From the NCBI GenBank assembly GCA_009926295.1, contig RFPF01000105.1, positions 1 to 9,140 on the forward strand: 9,140 nucleotides of DNA. The letters are read 5' to 3'. Positions 1 through 7,100 of this stretch are shown here, one piece after another. This DNA is from Planctomycetia bacterium. GTDB taxonomy: Bacteria; Planctomycetota; Planctomycetia; Pirellulales; UBA1268. Position 1 is the first letter of the stretch, and each line of letters begins with the position of its first letter. The translations under genes and the position numbers were made by a program. The notes under the pieces are model-generated. The model searched no databases, had not been told where the DNA came from, and worked only from the letters and a program-made list of their open reading frames with translations.

Positions 1-1493
1 CACATCCCCCGTCCACCGGCTGCTCCGCCCATGGTCGCCGCCCCGAGAAGACTCCGCTCCACAAGGTCATCTCCGAGAACCTCACAAGCTGGCTCGAGTG
101 GCGCGACCAGGCGGAGCGGCCCGTGCCGGGCTACGTCGAGGAGGAGTTCCGTGCGTATCTCGAGCGCGGCATCCTCTGCTTCGGCTTTGGCCGTGCGGTC
201 TGCACGGGCTGCGGCCAGGGGTTTGTGATCGCGTTCTCCTGCAAGGGACGGGGCGTCTGCCCGTCGTGCAACGGTCGGCACATGGCGCAGGCAGCTGCGC
301 ATCTCGTCGACCGCGTCATTCCCCCGGTGCCCGTGCGGCAGTGGGTGATCTCCGTCCCGAAGCGGTTGCGATGCTTCCTCGCCGACCGCCCGGCGGCAGT
401 CGCCGCCCTCACGAAGATCTTTCTTGCCGAGATCGAGCGGCTGCTCTGCGCTGCCGCAGGCGTGACGACGGGCGTGAACACGCCCACCGCCTCCCGCCCG
501 CGACTCGGCGCCGTCTCCTTCCTGCACCGCTTCGGCTCATCGCTCAACCGCCACGTGCATCTCCACGCCTGCGTCATCGACGGCGTCTTCACGCCGCCTG
601 CTGCCGGGTCTGCGAACGATGCGCCGCCAGGTTTCCTGTTGGCCCGACCGATCAACCCGGCCGACCTGGCCGCGCTCACCGAGCGGGCGCGACGTCGCCT
701 GATCCGCTGGTTCAGACGTACCCGCCTCCTCGACGCCGAGGCGGCCGCCGACATGCTCCGCTGGGAGAACAGCGGGTTTTCCATCGACGCGAGTGTGCGG
801 ATCGCACTCAGCGACCGTGATGTGCCGAGCTTCTTCAAGAGTCTCGAACACCTGCTGCGATACTGCGCCCGTCCGCCCTTCGCGCTCGAACGACTCTCTG
901 TGACCCGCGACGTGAGCGGCCGCGCAACCAAAGTCCGCTACGTGCTGCCGCGGCACAAGGCCGCCACCTGGGTCGGCCCGGGCCGCTCGCGAACGTCCAC
1001 ACGGCCGGGCGCCAGCGTCGTCGTCGAACTCACGCCGTTTGAGTTCTTGGACCGGCTCGCCGATCTCGTGCCGCCGCCGCGGAGGCACCGGCATCGCTAC
1101 CACGGGGTGTTTGCGCCGAATCACAAGCTCAGGCCCGCCGTCACGGCGCTCGCCATCGGGAACATCGGCAAGCGGCAAGAGGCTGTGACCGGTGGGCATG
1201 CGGCCGGCGGTCGCGGCACGGGGGGCTGCTGCGACGTGAATCCGAATCAAAAGCCCCGCTCGCACGACACGTCACGGATCGCCTGGGCGAAACTCCTGGC
1301 GCGGGTGGGGGAAGAGTTTCCAAAGGATAGGTCGGCCAATGGCACTTCGGCAAGCGTCGGCCTGGCGGGGCGGATCATGAGGAGCAACCGCCGGAGCTGG
1401 CTGGGCCGTATGCGGCCCGACCGTGGAGGCGCCGCGGAGCTTCCTATCCACGCTCAAGGCCGGATTTTTGTCGTCGGCGCAGACCGGCCTTGA
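1..1493 (+). CDS. IS91 family transposase, 5' end outside window, C-terminus replaced
   Basis: This is an HUH-type transposase of the IS91 family, which moves DNA by rolling-circle transposition. The reading frame is open from base 3, and the codons before the first internal GTG (123) already match the minus-strand copy (RRPEKTPL...), so the real start lies left of the window. Counting from the GTG at 123, a cysteine cluster (C27, C30, C40, C46, C49) forms the N-terminal zinc-binding domain. HVHLH at 144-148 is the metal-binding HUH motif, and Y247 in LLRYCARPP is the likely nucleophile. By eye it is about four fifths identical to the transposase at 1539-3134 as far as GEEFP (base 1322). After that, about 55 unrelated residues run to a stop at 1491-1493, inside a hairpin arm. 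The partner's last 76 residues, including a CPGC motif, are missing, so this copy is probably inactive. Confidence 0.88.
   Translation, partial: HPPSTGCSAHGRRPEKTPLHKVISENLTSWLEWRDQAERPVPGYVEEEFRAYLERGILCFGFGRAVCTGCGQGFVIAFSCKGRGVCPSCNGRHMAQAAAHLVDRVIPPVPVRQWVISVPKRLRCFLADRPAAVAALTKIFLAEIERLLCAAAGVTTGVNTPTASRPRLGAVSFLHRFGSSLNRHVHLHACVIDGVFTPPAAGSANDAPPGFLLARPINPADLAALTERARRRLIRWFRRTRLLDAEAAADMLRWENSGFSIDASVRIALSDRDVPSFFKSLEHLLRYCARPPFALERLSVTRDVSGRATKVRYVLPRHKAATWVGPGRSRTSTRPGASVVVELTPFEFLDRLADLVPPPRRHRHRYHGVFAPNHKLRPAVTALAIGNIGKRQEAVTGGHAAGGRGTGGCCDVNPNQKPRSHDTSRIAWAKLLARVGEEFPKDRSANGTSASVGLAGRIMRSNRRSWLGRMRPDRGGAAELPIHAQGRIFVVGADRP
1454..1493. repeat. Perfect 10-bp inverted repeat between the two transposases
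   Basis: The arms are tcaaggccgg (1454-1463) and ccggccttga (1484-1493), with a 20-nt loop (1464-1483) containing a run of five T. It lies just past the 3' end of the minus-strand transposase and carries the stop codon of the plus-strand reading frame. It could be the origin end of the IS91 element or a transcription terminator shared by two convergent genes. There is no T-run after either arm, which speaks against a classical intrinsic terminator. Confidence 0.6.
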
Positions 1494-1538
1494 AACCGCT
1501 CTTCTCGCGGGCCGTCCGCACCGTGGCATGGGATCCCG

Positions 1539-3134
1539 TCAGAGGCTGCGGATGTCGATCACGGGCAGCTCGTCGGGCGACGCCTGAAAGATTGCCCGGT
1601 CGTCGTGGACCTGCACGAGCTCTCTCCAGTCGGCCGGCGGGCCACGGGCGGGAGAGACGGGCGGAGGTTCGAGCGGTTCGCCCAAGTGTGTCAGGATCTT
1701 CCGGATCGGCCCCGGATCGGTGATGAACGCGATGAGTCGGATGTCGCGACCACACCCCGGGCACTCCAGCGGAAACTCCTCCCCCACCCGAGCCATGAGT
1801 TTGGCCCAAGCGATCCGGGAGGTGTCGTGGGAGGGCAGTTTGTCGCATGAGTCGCAGCCGTGGCCGGTGACATCTCCGTCCGCCACATGTCCGCTGACCG
1901 CATGCCCACCAGTCGCGGCATCACGCGGCTTGCCGACATTCCCGATGGCGAGCGCCGTGACGGCGGACCTGAGCTTGTGATTCGGGGCAAACACCCCGTG
2001 ATACCGGTGCCGATGCTTCCGCGGCCGGGGCACGAGGTCAGCGAGCCGGTCGAGGAACTCAAATGGGGAAAGCTCGACGACGCCGCTGGCGTCCGGCCGC
2101 GTGGACTTCCGCCCTCGCCCCGGGCCAACCCAGTTGGCTGCCTTGTGTCGCGGGAGCACATAGCGGACTTTGGTCGCGCGGCCGTCTTCGCCGCGGATCA
2201 CGGAGAGCCGCTCCAGCGCGAAGGGCGGCCGGGCACAGTATCGCAGCAGGTGCTCGAGACCCTGAAAATAGCTCGGCACGTCGCGGTCGATGAGCGCGAT
2301 CCGGACGCTGGCGTCAACCGAAAACCCACTGTTCTCTCGAGCGAGCATGTCGGCGGCCGCATCGGCGTCGAGGAGCCGCTGCATGCGGAACCAACGCACG
2401 ACACGACGGCGCACCTTCTCGGTGAGCGCGGCCAGATTGGCCTGGGTGATCGGCCGGGCCGGCAGGAACGCCGGCGGCCCGTCACCGGTTGGCACGAAGA
2501 CGCCGTCGGTCGCGCACGCATGGAGATGCACATGGTGATTGAGCGCCGATCCGAAGCGGTGCAGAAAGGAGACGGCGCCGAGTCGCGGGCGAGCTACGCT
2601 CGGCCTGTCGCCGGCACGGGTCGAGCCCGCCGCAGTACAAAGCAGTCGCTCGATCTCTTCGATGAAGATCCTCGTGAGGGCTGCGACCGCGCTTGGGTGG
2701 TCAGCGACGAAGCAGCGCAATCGCTTCGGCACGGAGATCACCCACTGCCGCACGGGCACCGGGGGAATGACGCGGTCGACGAGATGCGCAGCTGCCTGCG
2801 CCATTCGGCGGCCATTGCAAGACGGACAGACACCCCTGCCCTTGCACGAGAAGGCCACGACAAAACCCTGCCCGCACGACGCACAGCGTGCCCTACCGAA
2901 TCCGAAGCAGAGGATGCCGCAAGTGAGGTATGACCGCAGCTCCCGTTCGACGTGCGCCGAAACGGGCTGCTCAGCGACCGCCCGATTCTCGAGCCAGCCT
3001 TCAAGGTGCTCTGCGACGACCTTGTAGAGCGGCGTCTTCTCCGGTCGGCGTCGCTCGTAGCGGCGGGAACTCGCAGTGCCGACGTGCGGGCGGACTTTGG
3101 ACCGCGTCGGCGACGCTGCCAGGACGGCGACCAT
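1539..3134 (-). CDS. IS91 family transposase, apparently complete
   Basis: This 531-residue HUH single-strand transposase of the IS91 family nicks and joins element ends through a tyrosine. An N-terminal zinc-binding domain has C84, C87, C97, C103 and C106. The HUH motif is HVHLH at 201-205. The probable catalytic tyrosine is Y299 in LLRYCARPP; only one tyrosine stands at that site, unlike IS91 itself, which uses two. A C-terminal CPGC (458-461) is followed by a proline-rich tail. The ATG at 3134 gives a basic N-terminus; no Shine-Dalgarno is visible, and a start further in cannot be excluded. The gene runs towards the plus-strand copy, tail to tail. No frameshift or internal stop is present, so the protein could be functional. 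Whether the element still moves depends on its ends, which are not firmly defined. Confidence 0.92.
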   Translation of the reverse strand: MVAVLAASPTRSKVRPHVGTASSRRYERRRPEKTPLYKVVAEHLEGWLENRAVAEQPVSAHVERELRSYLTCGILCFGFGRARCASCGQGFVVAFSCKGRGVCPSCNGRRMAQAAAHLVDRVIPPVPVRQWVISVPKRLRCFVADHPSAVAALTRIFIEEIERLLCTAAGSTRAGDRPSVARPRLGAVSFLHRFGSALNHHVHLHACATDGVFVPTGDGPPAFLPARPITQANLAALTEKVRRRVVRWFRMQRLLDADAAADMLARENSGFSVDASVRIALIDRDVPSYFQGLEHLLRYCARPPFALERLSVIRGEDGRATKVRYVLPRHKAANWVGPGRGRKSTRPDASGVVELSPFEFLDRLADLVPRPRKHRHRYHGVFAPNHKLRSAVTALAIGNVGKPRDAATGGHAVSGHVADGDVTGHGCDSCDKLPSHDTSRIAWAKLMARVGEEFPLECPGCGRDIRLIAFITDPGPIRKILTHLGEPLEPPPVSPARGPPADWRELVQVHDDRAIFQASPDELPVIDIRSL

Positions 3135-3267
3135 GGGCGCACCGGGGCATGGACGAGAGAAGTGTTCGCCCGTACACTAGTGCTGCGACAAGGCCGACGC
3201 GAGCGACTCTCACCAGAGCCCCCCCGCTCAACTGCTGCCTCAATCCGGGCGATGTCTCGGTCAGGAG

Positions 3268-3301
3268 GCCTGTGGCGCACGCTGCTGCAGGCGCCACAGG
3301 C
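3268..3301. repeat. Perfect 11-bp inverted repeat upstream of the IS91 transposase
   Basis: The arms are gcctgtggcgc (3268-3278) and gcgccacaggc (3291-3301), with a 12-nt loop. It sits 11 bases past the stop codon of the minus-strand HTH gene and 134 bases ahead of the minus-strand transposase. It may end transcription of the former or be the terminus end of the IS91 element. No T-run follows on the minus strand, so an intrinsic terminator is not well supported. Confidence 0.55.
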
Positions 3302-3312
3302 TCCAACTGCAG

Positions 3313-3783
3313 TCACGCCCCCCGCGGCTTGCGTTTTGCGGCCCGGGATTCCTCGCTCCACGTGTAGGGAGGACGCGTCGGCTTTCGGCCCTCGCGGGCC
3401 GCGGCGGCGGCCTCGTCGCGGTTCGCGAAATCGTAGGCCCGCAAGACCGTGCCGCGGCTGACCTTCATCTCCCGGGCCAGCCGGTCGAACCCCTCCCCGG
3501 CTTTCCTACGGCGATCCACCTCCGCCGCAATCTGCTTGTACCTCGGCACGAACGGCTGCCCCGGCTTACGCGGCCGACGACGACGTCCGTCGATCCGGCC
3601 CGGCGGCCGCTTTCCTGTGCGGTGCAGATAGAGGGCGTCCCGCACGACCTCCGCCCCGATGCCGAGCGCTCGTGAGATCAGGTCGATGCCCGACACGATC
3701 TGCGGCAGCATCACCGCGTACTTCGGTGTGCGGTTCAGCAAAACCACGACGTCGCGACCGCCGCGGGGCGCCTTTCCGAGCAT
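3313..3783 (-). CDS. Small basic HTH protein, possibly a recombinase C-terminal fragment
   Basis: This 156-residue protein is not confidently recognised. From the ATG at 3783 it has a mixed N-terminal third (RDVVVLLNRT, then an alternating helix-like stretch) and a strongly basic linker near residues 67-76 (GRRRRPRKPG). Next comes a helix-turn-helix-like segment at about 99-121 (FDRLAREMKVSRGTVLRAYD), and the tail is rich in arginine and lysine. The basic linker followed by a short HTH resembles the C-terminal end of serine-recombinase-like proteins, but no catalytic domain precedes it, so it may be an orphaned 3' piece. The frame stays open up to 4086, but that stretch holds a long inverted repeat, an IS91 remnant read in another frame and a palindrome, so it is probably not coding. 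The chosen ATG itself falls inside the inverted repeat and may be wrong. Confidence 0.5.
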   Translation of the reverse strand: MLGKAPRGGRDVVVLLNRTPKYAVMLPQIVSGIDLISRALGIGAEVVRDALYLHRTGKRPPGRIDGRRRRPRKPGQPFVPRYKQIAAEVDRRRKAGEGFDRLAREMKVSRGTVLRAYDFANRDEAAAAAREGRKPTRPPYTWSEESRAAKRKPRGA

Positions 3784-3839
3784 GATCCAACGGTCGGTAT
3801 TCAGGCACCCCCGCACGGTGACCGTTGGATGATGATCGG
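3776..3839. repeat. Imperfect 20-bp inverted repeat (18/20)
   Basis: Arms at 3776-3795 and 3820-3839 are complementary at 18 of 20 positions, with an uninterrupted 11-bp inner core (atccaacggtc against gaccgttggat) and a 24-nt loop. It overlaps the putative start of the minus-strand HTH gene. It could be an operator or recombination site for that protein, the end of a lost mobile element, or a structured leader. Only the symmetry is observed. Confidence 0.65.
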
Positions 3840-3866
3840 CAGTGCATGGGAAATAGGACCTGGCCG

Positions 3867-3901
3867 GCCGACATTCCTGATGGCGAGTGCCGTCATGGCG
3901 G
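3867..3901 (-). pseudogene. Short remnant of a third IS91-family transposase
   Basis: These 35 bases match 1932-1966 inside the complete transposase gene at 31 positions, in the same orientation. On the minus strand they read MTALAIRNVGR, against VTALAIGNVGK in the intact protein. No similarity was seen beyond either side. This is a scrap of another IS91-family gene, closer to the minus-strand copy than to the plus-strand one, and is evidence of earlier insertions and deletions here. Confidence 0.55.
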
Positions 3902-3923
3902 CAGGGCCATGGCCCATGCCGCC
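3897..3923. repeat. Hairpin built round a 12-bp palindrome
   Basis: The perfect palindrome gggccatggccc (3904-3915) is extended by ggcggca (3897-3903) pairing with tgccgcc (3917-3923), with one bulged A at 3916. The stem would be very stable. It overlaps the end of the IS91 remnant and lies about 180 bases ahead of the large glycan gene. Its role is unknown; a transcription stop or a protein-binding site is possible. Confidence 0.5.
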
Positions 3924-4104
3924 GCCATGCCAGGCCGTTCGGAACGACCGAAACGCTCCCACCATAAGGCGACGCGTCCATGCATACTGTGAGCCAGACA
4001 CAACCACCGGTATCCGACAGACCGCATAAGCGCACTTGCCCGGAGGTTGCCGACAAGGAACTGGTGTAGATGGAGGTCGAAGCCATTCGTTATCACCGCC
4101 GCGC

Positions 4105-7100
4105 ATGGGATGCAACGATCACAGCCAACCCACGATCATCCTCCTGACGGGCATGCACCGCTCGGGCACGTCGCTGGTGGCGCGTGGCCTGCACGCGATG
4201 GGGCTCAACCTCGGAGACCGGGTTGACACCGAGCCCCATCCGGCCAATCCGCACGGTCACTGGGAGCATGCCGACGTCTGGCGGGCGCAAGAGCGACTGC
4301 TCGTGAGCCTGGGTCGCGAATGGCATGCGTCGCCTGGTCCGCTGCCGCCACGCTGGCTGGAGTGGCCCGACACGATCGCGACCATCGGGCAGTTCACGGC
4401 GCTTGCCACGACCGAACTCTGTCGCCGTGGCCACTGGGTCGTCAAGGATCCGCGCACGAGCCTGCTGATTCCGCTGTGGCGCGACGTCGCCCGGCGTCTC
4501 GACGCGCGGCTGACAATCGTGCGGATCGTGCGCAACGCCGACGACGTGGCGGCGTCGCTCGCCGTCCGCGACGGCATCCCGCACGATCGGGCCACGCAGA
4601 TGTGGAACGACCATCAGCGGAGCATCGATCGCGATTCCGCCGGCCTGGAAATGCTCACGATCCGGCATGCCATGCTCGTACGGGAACCCATCGCCGTGTT
4701 CGGGGAGATTGGGGCCTTCTGCGGCTTGACCGATGCCGGCAACCGTGCACCGGTGGCGGCGGCACTCGTGGACGAGGCCCTTTGGCACCATCGTCGGCAC
4801 GCCGATTCCGACAACGCCGGTGTGCCGTCCTGTGTGGACTTCCGGCCCGACCCCGGCCCGCCGGTTGACAAGGGGCGCGTGCTGATCGTGATGCGAACCC
4901 GGTGGCGACCGCACGTGCTGTCCAGGGGCCTCCGCAGCGTTCTGTGCCAGACCTATCGAAACTGGTTCCTCCAGATCGTGAACGACGGCGGCCCGCGTGG
5001 CGTCGTGGAGCGCGCGGTCGCGCCATACCGGCACCTGTTCGAAGGCCGGATCGGGATTTTGCATCACGAACGATGCCTCGGCATGGAAGCGGCGAGCAAC
5101 GCGGGAATCGCCGCAGCACCTGGAGATTTCATCGCGATCCACGACGACGACGACACCTGGAACCCCGAGTTCCTCGAACGCATGGTGTCGTGGTTGCACG
5201 ACGCCGGCTGCCAGGCCGTGGCATGCCGCAGCCGCATCGTGGGAGAGACGTGGAAAACACAGGAGTGCGTGCGGCGATGGACGACGGACTTCGGACCCTG
5301 GATATCGCGCATCACCGCCACCGACCTGGCGGCGAGCAACCTTTTCCCTCCGATCGCCTTCCTCTTCCGCAGGAGTCTCTACGAGGAGGCGGGGCCATAT
5401 CACGAGGGCCTGCCGGCACTGGGTGATTGGCTGTTCAATCGACGGGTCGCAGCCAGGCATGTGATCGACGTGCTCCCCGAGAGCCTCGCGAACTGGCACC
5501 GTCGGGAGCATGGCGACAGCGTCCCGAATTCGCCGCAGATCGACCACCTGCGCTTCGAAGAGCATGTCCGCAACTGGCCAAACCCTCGTCCGCTGCCACC
5601 GTTCTCCTGCGAAATGCGTCAGGTCGAGTGGTGGGCCGCCGTCGACTCCCGTGATGGCCCGAGATTCGTCATGCCCGACGCGACTTCCGGGGATCGTCAC
5701 GGAGCCGCGACGCCTGTCCTGCCGTCGGGGCTCTATCTGCTCCGCTTCCAGCCTCCACGGGAGAGCATCGGAGCGACGTGGCTCTTTTACAGTCGCACGG
5801 CGGCCGGGTTCAGCCGCGGGCAGGCAGCGCCGTTCAGGGCTCGCGCCGGGGAATCGGTCACGGTCTTGCTCAATGCCCGCGAACCCGTGCTCGGCCTCGG
5901 TGTCGCCGCGACCACGGGACCGGTGCGGCCGCTCCCCGGCCGCACCGAGGTGATACGTCTCGCCGATGATGTCGCGGCAATCGGCGGTCTTGCGACAACG
6001 CCGAGGCTGCCCGATGTCCTCTGCATCGGTGCGCAGCGGTCCGGCACGACCTGGCTGCATGCGGCCTTGTCCGGGCATGCGAAGACCTGGACGAGCGGGA
6101 TCAAGGAATACCACCATTTCGACTGGGACGGTGCCGATCCAGCCATCGGGCGTTTTCGGCAGGAGCAGGCGATCGGGCTGATCCGGACGGCCGAGCCGGG
6201 GCCCGGACGTGACGATGCGGTGCGACGGGCGGTGCGTCACGGATTTCCGACCGGCCGCTCGTGGGAGGATTATGCGGCGACCTTCGAGGGCGCACCCGCG
6301 GATCGCGTGGTGTGTGACTTTACGCCCGCCTATGCGACGCTGGGCGAATGCGACGTCGCTGACATCGTCGGCATGATGCCCGACGTGAAGGTGATCTTCG
6401 TGCTGCGGGATCCGGTCACGCGTGCGCTGTCGGGTGCCCGGCATCGACTGCGGCGGGCGGGAGTCACGCGGCCAAGCGTGGCCCAACTGCGCGACGCGTG
6501 CGCTGCGGACGACAATGTGCTCCGCACCGATTACCTCCGCACACTGCGGCTCTGGGAACGGCACCTGAGCCCCGACCACCTGCTCATCCTGTTTTTCGAC
6601 GATCTCGTCCGTGATCCGCTCCTCGTTCTCGAGCGGACCTGTGGCTTTGTAGGGATCCCCGTGCCGGATGAACCAGAGTCGATCATCACGGCGGCGAACG
6701 GCCACCGTAACGCCGAAACGTCACTGGGGCCGTGGCCGGATCTGGCCGAATTGAAGGCCGAACTGTCACAACGCTGGCTGCCACAGATCATCGACCTGGA
6801 GAGCCGCTTCGGTGAGCCGGTGCACCAGTGGCGACGAGCCGCGGAGGCGCGGGTGCGGGCCATGCAAGCTGCACGTGCGGGCGCCGGGGCCGGAGGCAGC
6901 CACACCGTTGGCGACAACCTCGCCCAGTGGGACGTGCAGCATCGATGGCCCGCAGGCGGCGACGAGTGGGACGGGCAGGCTCGGCGGTGCGGTATCGCAT
7001 ACGACTCTTGGAAAGCGGGCATGATCGACCGGTATCAGTCGTTGTTTCCACACGGTGGCACGATTCTCGAGATCGGGCCGGGGCATGGGAGGTGGTCGGA

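Larger units (their letters stand above)
1454..3301 (-). mobile_element. Probable IS91-family insertion sequence (ends provisional)
   Basis: The minus-strand transposase gene is bracketed by two perfect stem-loops: 1454-1493, 45 bases past its stop codon, and 3268-3301, 134 bases ahead of its start. IS91-family elements lack conventional terminal inverted repeats. They carry a replication-origin end downstream of the transposase and a terminus end upstream, often with small hairpins, and they insert beside a CTTG or GTTC tetranucleotide at the origin end. On the minus strand the outer arm of the downstream hairpin contains CTTG. The boundaries given here are the outer edges of the two hairpins and are a guess; no target duplication is expected for this family. 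Confidence 0.45.
3784..4104. other. Gap between HTH gene and large glycan gene
   Basis: This stretch of about 320 bases holds most of the 18/20 inverted repeat, the IS91 remnant and the palindromic hairpin listed separately. The part from about 3924 to 4104 shows no gene I can support. It must hold the promoter of the plus-strand glycan gene if that gene is transcribed on its own, but no clear -35/-10 pair stands out. A GGAGG at 4072-4076 is too far (28 bases) from the ATG at 4105 to act as its ribosome binding site. Confidence 0.5.

Noticed and set aside
1860..2933. Plus-strand open frame of 357 codons opposite the complete IS91 transposase
   Set aside because: It is an antisense shadow; the minus strand carries all the transposase motifs.
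3985..4000. Possible extended -10 promoter element (tgcatact) ahead of the large glycan gene
   Set aside because: There is no matching -35 at a suitable distance, and it lies more than 100 bases from the start codon; too weak to annotate.
3784..4086. N-terminal extension of the minus-strand HTH gene to 4086
   Set aside because: The extension crosses an inverted repeat, an IS91 remnant that reads in another frame, and a palindrome, and its residues look random.
4093..6705. Very long open frame (870 codons) on the minus strand opposite the large glycan gene
   Set aside because: It mirrors the codon structure of the GC-rich plus-strand gene, has no recognisable domain, and lies opposite clearly coding motifs.
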